DNA from: Mycobacterium sp. 852002-51971_SCH5477799-a
Lineage (GTDB): Bacteria > Actinomycetota > Actinomycetes > Mycobacteriales > Mycobacteriaceae
DNA: 64,000 nucleotides
NCBI RefSeq assembly: GCF_001667145.1
Contig: NZ_LZIF01000005.1
Span: forward strand, 1-64,000
Reading direction: 5' to 3'
Below the pieces are notes generated by a model. The model did no database searches. It worked only from the letters and a program-made list of their open reading frames with translations, and was not told the origin of the DNA. Shown here piece by piece: positions 56,333 through 64,000 of the stretch. Position 1 is the stretch's first letter; the number at the start of each line of letters is the position of its first letter. The position numbers were made by a program, and so were the translations under genes.

Positions 56333-57202
56333 TCAGGCCGTGACTCGCTTGGCGAGAAAGCCACGGATGAGCTGGGCGACGGCGTCGCACGCGGACTCCA
56401 AGAGGAAGTGGCCACCGTCGAGCAGGTGGATCTCGGCGTCCGGGAGGTCGTCGGCGAACGCCTCGGCGCCGGCAGGCCCGAAGATCTCGTCGCCACGGCC
56501 CCACACCGCGAGCAGCGGCACCCGGCTGGCTCGGAAGTACTCGTGCAGGCGCGGATACAGGGGAGCGTTGGTGGCGTAATCGCGAAAGAGCTTGAGCTGC
56601 ACCAGATCGTTGCCGGGCCGGGCGAGCAGCGCGTAGTCGTGATGCCAGGAGTCGGGATCGACCAGTGTCTCGTCGGCCACGCCGGTGACGTACTGCCAGC
56701 GGGTGGCATCGAGCGTGAGAAACTGGCGCACCGGCGCCTCGGTGGCCGGCGTCTGTTCCTGTTGGTACGCCTGCACGACCTTCCAGAAGCTCTCGACGAA
56801 TCCCGCGTCATAGCCATTGCCGTTCTGGCTGATGATCGCGGTAATGGCGGCCGGGTCGCGCAGCGCGAGCCGCCAGCCGATCGGTGCGCCGTAGTCCTGG
56901 ACGTACATGGCGTACCGGTCGACGCCCAGGGTTCCCAGCAGACCCGCCGTGAGGCCCGTCAGCGCGTCGAAGGTGTAGTCGAACTCGTCGACCGATGGGG
57001 CGTCGGACAGCCCGAAGCCGAGGTGATCCGGCGCGATGGCATGGTATTTGTCGGCCAGGGCCGGGATCAGGTGGCGGAACATGTACGAGCTGGTGGGAAA
57101 CCCGTGCAGGAGTACCACCGCGGGAGCGGCGGGGTCCCCGGCCTCCCGGTAGAAGATCCGATGGCCGTCGACGGTGGCGTATCGATGATGAACCGCAGGC
57201 AT
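56333..57202 (-). CDS. Alpha/beta hydrolase of the haloalkane dehalogenase/epoxide hydrolase type
   Basis: A 289-residue hydrolase. The oxyanion motif is LLHGFPTSSYMFRHLIP. The nucleophile is Asp103 in MYVQDYGAPIGW rather than Ser, as in haloalkane dehalogenases and epoxide hydrolases. The catalytic His is in HLLDGGHFLLES. Which of these two reactions it carries out cannot be told from sequence. A copy of the shared operator lies 81 bp upstream. Confidence 0.92.
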   Translation of the reverse strand: MPAVHHRYATVDGHRIFYREAGDPAAPAVVLLHGFPTSSYMFRHLIPALADKYHAIAPDHLGFGLSDAPSVDEFDYTFDALTGLTAGLLGTLGVDRYAMYVQDYGAPIGWRLALRDPAAITAIISQNGNGYDAGFVESFWKVVQAYQQEQTPATEAPVRQFLTLDATRWQYVTGVADETLVDPDSWHHDYALLARPGNDLVQLKLFRDYATNAPLYPRLHEYFRASRVPLLAVWGRGDEIFGPAGAEAFADDLPDAEIHLLDGGHFLLESACDAVAQLIRGFLAKRVTA

Positions 57203-57282
57203 GGCATTCCTCCTGAGTCAATGCATTTCAGCATCGTGCGCCGCGGCGGCGTCCGATGGAGGTGCGCGGAACCCAGAATCCA

Positions 57283-57310
57283 GATTTATGGGTTGTATGA
57301 CCCAGTATGC
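57283..57310. promoter_or_regulatory. Second copy of the TetR-type operator, between hydrolase and MOSC fusion
   Basis: ATGGGT-N4-ATGACCCA aligns without gaps with the 54823-54850 operator. The core ATGGG-N5-TGACCCA is identical, and 16 of 28 positions agree overall. It lies in the divergent promoter of the hydrolase and the MOSC fusion gene. Confidence 0.68.
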
Positions 57311-57436
57311 ACCAAAGGGGCGGGTCGCAACAGCCCGTGAAGCCGATGTATTGCCGTGCGGACCGGCCTGCCATATTCTGGGCGAACCATCCCAGTTGGG
57401 GCTCGGTACGAATACGAGCCGTTTCGAGGTGACACA

Positions 57437-59152
57437 GTGGGCAGGCTTGTTTCGGTGAACGTGGGCATGCCCAAGAACGTCCAATGGCGGGACAAAACCG
57501 TCTACACCGGGATCTGGAAGGCCCCGATCGAGGGGCCAGTGATGGTGCGCCGGCTGAACGTCGACGGCGACGGCCAGGGGGACCTCGCCGGTCATGGTGG
57601 GGAGCAACGCGCCGTCATGGTGTACCAGACCGAGGCCTACGACTTCTGGGAGGCCTACCTGGGTCGCGACGACCTGCGACCCGGACACTTCGGCGAGAAC
57701 TTCACCGTCACCGGGCTCGCCGACGACGACGTCTGCATCGGGGATCGCTATCGCATCGGCGATGCCGAGTTCGAGGTCACCCAGCCGCGTGTCACCTGTT
57801 TTCGGGTCGGCATCCGCCTCGACGAGCCCGACATGCCCAATCTGCTTGTCTCTCAACATCGCCCGGGCTTCTACTTCCGGGTGATCACCGAGGGCCGCGT
57901 GCGGGCCGGCGACGACATCGTGCGCACCCGCCGTGGCCGTCACGAACTCAGCGTCGCCGACGTCGACGCCCTGCTCTATCTGCCCGACCGCAGCGTCGAA
58001 ACGCTGCGCAAGGCCATCGACGTTCCGGCGCTCAGCCCGGGCTGGCAGCAGTCTTTTCACGAGCTACTGGCCGCACGCGATGGCGGCCGACCCGCCGCGG
58101 TAGCGCCACCAATCGGGGTCGAACCGGGGTGGAAGGGCTTTCGTGATTTGCGGGTCACCCAAACACGTTGGGAGAGTGCACAAGTTCTTTCGATCCGGCT
58201 CGAGGCCGATGACCACAGTCCGCTGCCACCGGCGCTTCCCGGCCAGTACTTGACGGTCAAGGTCACCGGCGCCGGCGAGCCCGCGCCGCTGCGCAGCTAC
58301 TCCCTGTCGGACGATTCCAACGCCGGCTATTACCGCATCAGTGTCAAGCGCGAGGACCGCGGCGTGGTGAGCCGGTGGCTGCATGCCCACATCCAGCCGG
58401 GATCGGTGATAGCGGCGGCTGCCCCACGCGGCGACTTCTACCTCGCCGAAGACAGCGGTCCGGTTGTCCTGTTCTCCGCCGGAATCGGCGCGACGCCCGT
58501 CCTGGCGATGCTGCATGCGCTGTCGGTGGCCCGGAGTCGGCGTGACATCTGGTGGCTGCATACCACCCGCAACCGCGAAACCCAAGTCTTTGCAGCCGAA
58601 GTCGCGAAACTCATCAATTCGTTACCGCACGCCAGGCAGCAGGTCTTCTACACCGAAACGCAGGGTCGGCTGCGCCGAGAGTCCATCGCGAAATTGGGCC
58701 TGCCCGCCAGCGCCGCCGTCTACCTTTGCGGTCCAACGCAATTCATGGCGGACATGCGCGACGCTCTGACTGGCATGGGATTCGACCCGGCCCGCATCCA
58801 CAGCGAGTTGTTCGGTGCGCTGCCCGCGATCAACTCTGGAGTAGTCGACACAGGCGAGCGCAGGCCACCCCACCCGCCCGTCGGGCCGCCGGGCACCGGG
58901 CCCGCGATCACCTTCACGCGCAGCGGATTAACCGTCGACTGGTCACCCGCTTACCGAAGTATCCTCGATCTCGCCGAAGCCTGCGACGTGCCGACCCGTT
59001 TCTCCTGTCGAAGCGGGGTGTGTCACGTGTGCGTGACCGGAATCGTTGCCGGCACGACCACTTACGTTCAGCAGCCGTTGGAGCCGCCCGGTGACGGGTC
59101 GGTCCTCATCTGCTCCGCGGCCCCGGAGACCGACGTGGTGCTCGATCTTTAG
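57437..59152 (+). CDS. MOSC-flavin reductase-2Fe2S ferredoxin fusion protein
   Basis: A 571-residue three-part protein. Residues about 10-190 are a MOSC domain with the conserved Cys in RVTCFRVGIRLDEPDM, which may carry a molybdenum cofactor sulfur. Residues about 230-470 are an FNR-like reductase with flavin motif LRSYSLSDDSN and NAD motif SAGIGATPVLAML. The C-terminus is a plant-type 2Fe-2S domain with SCRSGVCHVC (C-x4-C-x2-C) and distal C in LICSAA. Such a chain carries electrons from NAD(P)H through flavin and iron-sulfur, perhaps to the MOSC unit or a partner oxygenase. GTG 57437 follows GAGGTG. Confidence 0.9.
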   Translation: MGRLVSVNVGMPKNVQWRDKTVYTGIWKAPIEGPVMVRRLNVDGDGQGDLAGHGGEQRAVMVYQTEAYDFWEAYLGRDDLRPGHFGENFTVTGLADDDVCIGDRYRIGDAEFEVTQPRVTCFRVGIRLDEPDMPNLLVSQHRPGFYFRVITEGRVRAGDDIVRTRRGRHELSVADVDALLYLPDRSVETLRKAIDVPALSPGWQQSFHELLAARDGGRPAAVAPPIGVEPGWKGFRDLRVTQTRWESAQVLSIRLEADDHSPLPPALPGQYLTVKVTGAGEPAPLRSYSLSDDSNAGYYRISVKREDRGVVSRWLHAHIQPGSVIAAAAPRGDFYLAEDSGPVVLFSAGIGATPVLAMLHALSVARSRRDIWWLHTTRNRETQVFAAEVAKLINSLPHARQQVFYTETQGRLRRESIAKLGLPASAAVYLCGPTQFMADMRDALTGMGFDPARIHSELFGALPAINSGVVDTGERRPPHPPVGPPGTGPAITFTRSGLTVDWSPAYRSILDLAEACDVPTRFSCRSGVCHVCVTGIVAGTTTYVQQPLEPPGDGSVLICSAAPETDVVLDL

Positions 59153-59155
59153 TCC

Positions 59156-59896
59156 TCATGCGACGATCGCTTGCTGCCCTCCGGTTGCGTGCAAAATAGC
59201 GCCGTTGACATAGCTGGCCTCCGGAGAGGCGAGAAAGACCGCTGCACTGGCGATTTCACTCGCATCGGCCACTCGCTTCAGGGCGGTGATCGCCGCAATT
59301 GTGTCGAGGACACCCGGAAGTGCCGCGGCCCCCGGCGTGTCGGTCGGCCCCGCGGCCACCGCGTTCACCCGCACGCCCGCCTCGCCGAATTCATCGGCCC
59401 AGACACGCGTCAGCTGCTCCACGCCGGCTTTGGTGGCCCCGTAGATCCCCGCCCCGCGCGTTGCCACCGACGCGGCGAGGGTGCTCACGTTGACCACGGC
59501 GCCGTGGCCCCGAGCGGCCATGGCCGGCACCAACTGCTGCACCAGGATGTACGGCGCACGCAGGTTGACGTTGACGTGTTCGTCGAAGGTCGCGTCGTCG
59601 GTGTCCGCCGTGGGGCCGAACTCGTAGATGCCGGCGTTGTTGATCAGGATGTCCACCGGCCCCGCCTCGGCCGCCAACCGCCGGACATCGGCGGCGACGT
59701 TGAGGTCGGCCGCGACGAAACGCGCCTTGCCACCGGCATTTTCAATGTCTCGAACGGTTTTGGCGCCGCGTTCGGCATTGCGGCCCTGCACCACGACCTC
59801 GGCGCCGCGAGTTGCAAGCTGCAATGCAATTTCCCGGCCGATCCCCGATGTCGCGCCGGTCACCAATGCGGTCGAGCCGGCCAAAGTTGTTGCCAT
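59156..59896 (-). CDS. Short-chain dehydrogenase/reductase
   Basis: A 246-residue classical SDR. The cofactor motif is VTGATSGIGREIALQL, NNAG is LINNAGIYEFG, and the active site is YGATKAGVEQLTR. GGAGGCAGGG precedes the ATG. It lies 69 bp downstream of the encapsulin gene on the same strand and 3 bp from the end of the convergent MOSC fusion gene. Its substrate is unknown. Confidence 0.93.
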   Translation of the reverse strand: MATTLAGSTALVTGATSGIGREIALQLATRGAEVVVQGRNAERGAKTVRDIENAGGKARFVAADLNVAADVRRLAAEAGPVDILINNAGIYEFGPTADTDDATFDEHVNVNLRAPYILVQQLVPAMAARGHGAVVNVSTLAASVATRGAGIYGATKAGVEQLTRVWADEFGEAGVRVNAVAAGPTDTPGAAALPGVLDTIAAITALKRVADASEIASAAVFLASPEASYVNGAILHATGGQQAIVA

Positions 59897-59913
59897 CGAA
59901 ACCCTGCCTCCGA

Positions 59914-59934
59914 GAGAGAAGTTCGTTTTCTCTC
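59914..59934 (-). promoter_or_regulatory. Hairpin between encapsulin and SDR genes
   Basis: GAGAGAA-N7-TTCTCTC is a perfect 7-bp inverted repeat. It lies after the encapsulin stop and just before the ribosome-binding site of the SDR gene, so it could attenuate read-through or hold an operator. No T-run follows. Confidence 0.4.
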
Positions 59935-59965
59935 CGGGTAAGCAGTGGCTCGCCGGTAATTATTC

Positions 59966-60763
59966 CTACGGGCTGAGCGGGACGGCCGCCTCCGCGGTGT
60001 AGCACAGGAAGGTCAGCGTCTCCTGCAGATACAGCTGCACGGTGTCCGCGTCATGGCTGGTGTACCCGATCGACACGTCGTGCCCGAGCTGCAGGTCAAA
60101 GTCACCGCCGCGGGTGGTCAGCACGAAAGCGCCGTCGATGGCCGGCGCCCAGATGATGTCGCCGGGAACCAGCCGGTCGATGTGCTCGAGGATCGGGTAG
60201 CCGTGTTCGGTCGTCTCGCTGACCCGCGTGTAGACGTCGGCGGACAGCAGCACCGAGTAGGGGCCGTCGACACCGGCCAGCCGGAGTTCGGAGATCGCCT
60301 GGGTGATGACGTCGGGAATCTCCCGCGGATCCGCCGGCAGGGTCAGCGACTTGTTCGAGCTTGCCGAGCGGATGCCCTCGATCGATGCCGCGGCGTAGCC
60401 CTCGAAGATGGCCCGGTCTTCCACGAACGCCAGCTTCTTGGCGGCTTCCTTGACCGGGTCCCAATCGGAGTCGTTGGCGCCGCGCTCGACATTGTCGATC
60501 TCGTAGCGCGACAGGGTGAACGGAACCCGCAGCCGGACAAGCGGTTTGCTTTCCCGCAGGTGGGCTTCCACGCCTTCGGTGGGTGACGCAACGTTCGCGA
60601 GTCGACCGGTGCTCACCGCGGCGGTGACCGGTCCGCCGGGCTCGCTGACGTCAACGACCCGACGCCCGGCGATGTGGCGTTTGAAGGTGCGGGTCGCCTC
60701 CGTTTCGATTTCGTCCCAAGCGGCGTCGGTGACCGGTGCCAGGTCGCGGTAGAGGTTGTTCAT
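59966..60763 (-). CDS. Encapsulin shell protein (CFP29/linocin family)
   Basis: A 265-residue protein equivalent to M. tuberculosis Rv0798c (CFP29). It self-assembles into a hollow shell (about 60 subunits) with an HK97 phage-capsid fold. Conserved stretches include MNNLYRDLAPVTDAAWDEIE at the N-terminus and HGYPILEHIDRLV plus VLTTRGGDFDLQLGHDVSIG near the C-terminus. It overlaps the DyP peroxidase gene by 4 nt, the peroxidase being its cargo. Confidence 0.97.
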   Translation of the reverse strand: MNNLYRDLAPVTDAAWDEIETEATRTFKRHIAGRRVVDVSEPGGPVTAAVSTGRLANVASPTEGVEAHLRESKPLVRLRVPFTLSRYEIDNVERGANDSDWDPVKEAAKKLAFVEDRAIFEGYAAASIEGIRSASSNKSLTLPADPREIPDVITQAISELRLAGVDGPYSVLLSADVYTRVSETTEHGYPILEHIDRLVPGDIIWAPAIDGAFVLTTRGGDFDLQLGHDVSIGYTSHDADTVQLYLQETLTFLCYTAEAAVPLSP

Positions 60764-61770
60764 GAAGTCGTTCCTTTCAGGCTGCCGATCGAAAGTGAAC
60801 CGTTCTGTGCAGCAGGCGTTTCCGCCGGCGGCGCTGCGGGCAGGGGCGGTGGGTCGTCGAGAAAGTCGAGGGTGGGGGAGAAGAACAGGCCGCCGGTGAT
60901 GGCCGTGGAGAAGTCGAGGATGCGGTCGGTGTTGCCCGGCGGATCGCCGAGGAACATGTTGCGCAGCATCCGTTCGGTGACTTGGGGTGTGCGCGAATAA
61001 CCGATGAAATACGTGCCGTATTCGCTTTTGCCGAGCTCACCGAACGGCATGTTGTGCCGCACGATTTTCAGTTCGGTGCCGTCGTCGTCGGTGATCACAT
61101 TGAGGGCGATGTGGGCGTTGCCCGGCTTGACGTCGTCGTCGAGCTCGATGTCGTCAAGCTTCGTGCGGCCGATCACCCGCTCTTGCTCGGTGACCGAGAT
61201 CGAATTCCACGACGACATGTCGTGCACGTACTTCTGCACGTGCACATAGCAAGAGCCGACGAAGTCGGGGTCCTCGTCCCCGATCGCGGTGGCACTGGTG
61301 GCCAGCGCGCCGTCCGGATTCTCTGTGCCGTCAACGAATCCGAGCAAGTCGCGGTTGTCGAAGTAGCGGAAGCCATGCACCTCGTCGACCACGGTGACCG
61401 CACCGGCCATCGATTTGAGGATCCGGTCGGCCAATTCGAAGCAGACATCCAAGCTCTCGGCCCTGATGTGGAACAACAGATCCCCGGGCGTGGCGGGAGC
61501 GGTGTGCCGCGGTCCGTTCAGCTCGGGGAACCGATGCAGTTCGGCGGGCCGGGGTCCGGAGAACAGCCGATCCCAGGCGTCGGAGCCGATCGAAGCGATC
61601 GCCGACAACCGCTTCTGTGGTTCGCGGAAACCGATCGCGCGCACCAGCCCGGGAATGTCGGGCAGCGCGTCGTGCACCGCTTCCTCCCCTCCCTCGTCGA
61701 CGGTCACCACCAGGAAGATCGCCGCGGGAGTCAGCGGCGCGAGGATGGGTTGCGGCTGGACGGGGGGCAC
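60760..61770 (-). CDS. DyP-type heme peroxidase, encapsulin cargo
   Basis: A 336-residue dye-decolourising peroxidase equivalent to Rv0799c. Seen are the catalytic Asp in LGFVDGTENP, the proximal heme His in IVRHNMPFGELG and Arg in FIGYSRTPQV. The last 13 residues hold SLSIGSLKG, the targeting peptide that docks cargo inside encapsulin. GTG 61770 (VPPVQPQPILAP) was chosen: the -10-like TAGGGT ends 7 nt before it, so the mRNA would start at the GTG. The gene overlaps encapsulin by 4 nt. Confidence 0.96.
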   Translation of the reverse strand: MPPVQPQPILAPLTPAAIFLVVTVDEGGEEAVHDALPDIPGLVRAIGFREPQKRLSAIASIGSDAWDRLFSGPRPAELHRFPELNGPRHTAPATPGDLLFHIRAESLDVCFELADRILKSMAGAVTVVDEVHGFRYFDNRDLLGFVDGTENPDGALATSATAIGDEDPDFVGSCYVHVQKYVHDMSSWNSISVTEQERVIGRTKLDDIELDDDVKPGNAHIALNVITDDDGTELKIVRHNMPFGELGKSEYGTYFIGYSRTPQVTERMLRNMFLGDPPGNTDRILDFSTAITGGLFFSPTLDFLDDPPPLPAAPPAETPAAQNGSLSIGSLKGTTS

Positions 61771-61776
61771 TCTGAG

Positions 61777-61845
61777 GACCCTAGCGTGGTGACGGTGAGC
61801 GCCGGAAGCGGCGCGAGCAAGGTGCGCGCAATCGACCCTAGCGTG
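61777..61845 (-). promoter_or_regulatory. Promoter region of DyP/encapsulin with a 12-bp direct repeat
   Basis: GACCCTAGCGTG occurs identically at 61777-61788 and 61834-61845. Read on the minus strand, each copy holds TAGGGT, a TANNNT -10-like box. The nearer one (61778-61783) lies 7 nt before the GTG start of the peroxidase, giving a leaderless mRNA. The second copy may be another promoter or a regulator site shared with divergent pepC. Confidence 0.5.
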
Positions 61846-61867
61846 AACTGCATGACGGCGGACAGCC

Positions 61868-63181
61868 ATGATGTTCAACATGTCCGGCGGGCCTCGAAAC
61901 CAGGCGAAGTCCTCAGCGAGCGCGCAAGGACTTTGCGATTTCATCGACGCCTCTCCGTCGCCATTTCACGTGTGCGCCACGATGGCCGCTCGGCTGGTCG
62001 CTGCCGGATACACCGAACTGAGCGAGGCTAAACGCTGGCCGTCCGAGACCGGGCGCTACTTCACGGTGCGGGCGGGCTCGCTGATCGCCTGGAATTCGGA
62101 AGGCGCCGACGGACCGTTCCGAATAGTCGGGGCGCACACCGACAGTCCCAACCTCAGGGTCAAGCAGCACCCCGACCGGGTGGTCGCCGGCTGGCGGGTG
62201 GTGGCGCTGGAACCCTATGGGGGCGCGTGGCTCAACTCGTGGCTGGACCGCGATCTGGGAATCAGTGGGCGCCTGTCGGTGCGCGCGGACGGCGAAGACG
62301 GCGGCGTCGCACACCAGCTCGTGCGGATCGACGAGCCGATCCTTCGGGTGCCGCAGCTGGCCATCCATCTGGCCGAGGACCGCAAGTCGGTGACGCTGGA
62401 TCCGCAGCGACACGTCAACGCGGTGTGGGGTGCCGGGGATACGGCGCGGTCGTTCGTCGATTACGTCGCCGAGCGCGCCGGGGTCGCCGCGACCGACGTG
62501 CTGGCCGCCGATCTGATGACCCACGACCTGACTCCCGCCGCGGTGGTCGGCGCCGACGCCGACCTGCTGAGTGCGCCCCGGTTGGACAATCAGGCCAGTT
62601 GCTACGCGGGGTTGGAGGCACTGCTGGCCGTGGAACGGCCCGGGGCCTATCTGCCCGTGTTGGTGGTCTTCGATCACGAGGAGGTCGGGTCGTCGTCGGA
62701 TCACGGCGCGCAATCCGATCTGCTGGGCACCGTGCTCGAGCGAATCGTGCTGGCGGCCGGCGGTAGCCGCGAGGACTACCTGCGCCGGCTGCCGTCGTCG
62801 TTGCTGGCCTCGGCGGACATGGCACACGCCACCCACCCCAACTACCCGGAGCGACACGAGCCCAGCCACGCGATCGCGGTGAACGCCGGGCCGGTGCTCA
62901 AGGTGCACCCGAACCTGCGCTACGCCACCGACGGCCGCACCGCCGCGGCGTTCGCGCTGGCCTGCCGGCAGGCCGGAGTGGCCTTGCAGCGCTACGAACA
63001 CCGGGCCGACCTGCCGTGCGGGTCGACGATCGGACCGTTGACCTCGGCGCGGACGGGCATCCCCACCGTTGACGTCGGCGCCGCGCAGTTGGCGATGCAC
63101 TCCGCGCGCGAGTTGATGGGCGCACACGACGTGGCCTCCTATTCGGCGGCGATGCAGGCGTTCCTTTTCCCGACGACATAG
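61868..63181 (+). CDS. pepC: M18-family aminopeptidase (PepC, Rv0800-like)
   Basis: A 437-residue zinc aminopeptidase. The metal ligands lie in [13 protein letters not shown] (His), [13 protein letters not shown] (Asp), [14 protein letters not shown] (Glu pair), [12 protein letters not shown] (Asp) and the C-terminal [13 protein letters not shown] (His). It removes N-terminal acidic residues in the family. The ATG at 61868 is the longest choice; 61871 and 61880 are also in frame and the extra residues are not conserved. It is divergent from DyP peroxidase. Confidence 0.94.
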   Translation: MMFNMSGGPRNQAKSSASAQGLCDFIDASPSPFHVCATMAARLVAAGYTELSEAKRWPSETGRYFTVRAGSLIAWNSEGADGPFRIVGAHTDSPNLRVKQHPDRVVAGWRVVALEPYGGAWLNSWLDRDLGISGRLSVRADGEDGGVAHQLVRIDEPILRVPQLAIHLAEDRKSVTLDPQRHVNAVWGAGDTARSFVDYVAERAGVAATDVLAADLMTHDLTPAAVVGADADLLSAPRLDNQASCYAGLEALLAVERPGAYLPVLVVFDHEEVGSSSDHGAQSDLLGTVLERIVLAAGGSREDYLRRLPSSLLASADMAHATHPNYPERHEPSHAIAVNAGPVLKVHPNLRYATDGRTAAAFALACRQAGVALQRYEHRADLPCGSTIGPLTSARTGIPTVDVGAAQLAMHSARELMGAHDVASYSAAMQAFLFPTT

Positions 63182-63192
63182 GGTCTGCCGAT

Positions 63193-63540
63193 ATGGCGCT
63201 CAACGTGGAGATGTTGACCTTCGACTGCAGCAACCCGGCGAAACTGGCCGGCTGGTGGGCCGAGCAGTTCGACGGGATGACGCACGAGGTGCTGGCTGAC
63301 GAGTTCACCGCCGTGACCTTCCCGCAAGGGTTGCGGCTCGGGTTCCAGAAGGTGCCCGACCCGACGCCTGGAAAGAATCGCGTGCACCTCGATTTGAGCG
63401 CGGCCGACGTCGACGCCGAGGTGTCGCGGCTGACGGCGGCCGGAGCGACCGAGGTCGGCCGGCACCAGTTCGGCGACAGCTTCCGCTGGGTGGTGCTCGC
63501 CGACCCCGAGGGCAACGTGTTCTGCATAGTGCGTCAGTAG
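63193..63540 (+). CDS. VOC-superfamily protein (Rv0801-like)
   Basis: A 115-residue glyoxalase-like protein. It starts MALNVEMLTFDCSNPAKLAG WWAEQF, with the ligand residues in RVHLDLSAADVDAEV and LADPEGNVFCIVRQ. Length equals Rv0801. It lies 11 bp after pepC and so is probably cotranscribed. Its substrate is unknown. Confidence 0.92.
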   Translation: MALNVEMLTFDCSNPAKLAGWWAEQFDGMTHEVLADEFTAVTFPQGLRLGFQKVPDPTPGKNRVHLDLSAADVDAEVSRLTAAGATEVGRHQFGDSFRWVVLADPEGNVFCIVRQ

Positions 63541-63599
63541 CCCAGGCTCGCAGTTCAGCCCGGTCCCGGCCATCTCGGCGTCCGGGGTGCGACCAGCCC

Positions 63600-63622
63600 T
63601 AGACTGTCTGGCGTGACAGTCT
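63600..63622 (+). promoter_or_regulatory. purL promoter: -10-like box inside a perfect inverted repeat that spans the start codon
   Basis: TAGACT at 63600-63605 fits TANNNT and ends 7 nt before the GTG start at 63613. AGACTGTC-N6-GACAGTCT (63601-63608 and 63615-63622) is a perfect 8-bp inverted repeat covering the -10 box, the likely transcription start and the start codon. Confidence 0.6.
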
Positions 63623-64000
63623 CCGGGACGAGTGCGCGCACCCAGGCCATCGACACCGTCGAGCACGCCGCCACTACTCCCGACGAGCCGCAGCCGTTCG
63701 CCGAGCTGGGCCTCAAAGACGACGAATACCAGCGGATCCGCGACATCCTGGGACGTCGGCCGACCGACGCCGAGCTGGCGATGTACTCGGTGATGTGGAG
63801 CGAGCACTGCTCCTACAAGTCGTCCAAGGTGCACCTGCGGTACTTCGGCGAGACCACCACCGACGAGATGCGGGCCGGCATGCTGGCCGGCATCGGCGAG
63901 AACGCCGGCGTCGTCGACATCGGCGACGGCTGGGCAGTCACCTTCAAAGTCGAGTCGCACAACCACCCGTCCTACGTCGAGCCCTACCAGGGCGCGGCCA
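63613..64000 (+). CDS. purL: Phosphoribosylformylglycinamidine synthase large subunit PurL (5' part)
   Basis: The first 129 codons of the synthetase subunit that converts FGAR to FGAM with ATP and ammonia from PurQ. The frame runs off the window. It shows [28 protein letters not shown] and [14 protein letters not shown], where the His in the last two blocks belong to the active site. Start GTG 63613 ([14 protein letters not shown]). It completes the FGAM synthase made with PurS and PurQ, whose genes lie 18.7 kb upstream. Confidence 0.97.
   Translation, partial: MTVSGTSARTQAIDTVEHAATTPDEPQPFAELGLKDDEYQRIRDILGRRPTDAELAMYSVMWSEHCSYKSSKVHLRYFGETTTDEMRAGMLAGIGENAGVVDIGDGWAVTFKVESHNHPSYVEPYQGAA

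Overview
The window is chromosomal DNA of a Mycobacterium, most likely a slow grower. It is very GC-rich, most start codons are ATG or GTG, several promoters look leaderless (TANNNT followed 6-8 nt later by the start codon), and the genes follow the Rv0756c-Rv0803 segment of M. tuberculosis, with insertions. Gene names and synteny come from recalled family knowledge and protein reading; no database search was run.

Layout. 1-4724: the 5' end of a non-ribosomal peptide synthetase on the minus strand, a 1.4-kb stretch with no gene I can recognise, an MFS drug exporter and a tRNA-Thr(UGU). 4753-9036: a decapeptide-repeat protein (Rv0756c-like), phoP-phoR, a HIT protein and a RibD-C/DHFR-like protein. 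9064-15607 (minus): the cyp51 cluster, with NTF2-like protein, Zn alcohol dehydrogenase, second NTF2-like protein, 3Fe-4S ferredoxin, CYP51, SDR, CYP123 and TetR. 15815-19354 (plus, divergent): aldehyde dehydrogenase, SDR, 3-hydroxyisobutyrate dehydrogenase-like protein and carboxymuconolactone decarboxylase-like protein. Two matching palindromes in the divergent promoter suggest that one TetR controls both arms. 19351-25612: a large cyclase/STAND/LuxR regulator, a beta-lactamase-fold hydrolase, a frameshifted aldo-keto reductase and a divergent MarR regulator.

25663-44926: purine genes purD, purB, purC, purS and purQ, interspersed with ggtA, a Tat-exported esterase, TetR, DUF429, cyp126, a TDT/SLAC1 transporter, an intact oligopeptidase B (two ORFs in M. 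tuberculosis H37Rv), an EmrB exporter, DUF2334, a flavin dehydrogenase, a metallo-beta-lactamase-fold protein and a secreted protein. The series ends with purL, which starts at 63613 and runs off the window. purD, purC and purL each have a TAGNCT -10-like box 6-8 nt before the start codon.

44893-59896: accessory genes, including a WS/DGAT acyltransferase, PlsC-like acyltransferase, epimerase, YbjN-like protein, cupin, disulfide reductase, HAD dehalogenase, TMEM175-type channel, VOC and DUF427 proteins. A two-TetR module follows: an MDR oxidoreductase, two paralogous TetR genes, an alpha/beta hydrolase and a MOSC-flavin reductase-2Fe2S fusion, with the same operator-like sequence at both ends. 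59966-61770: a DyP peroxidase and its encapsulin shell, overlapping by 4 nt. 61868-64000: M18 aminopeptidase, VOC protein and the start of purL.

The least-described systems here are the CYP51/aldehyde dehydrogenase divergon with its paired GGACA-NN-TGTCC operators, the twin-TetR module with a shared ATGGG-N5-TGACCCA operator, and the nine-copy decapeptide-repeat protein beside phoPR.
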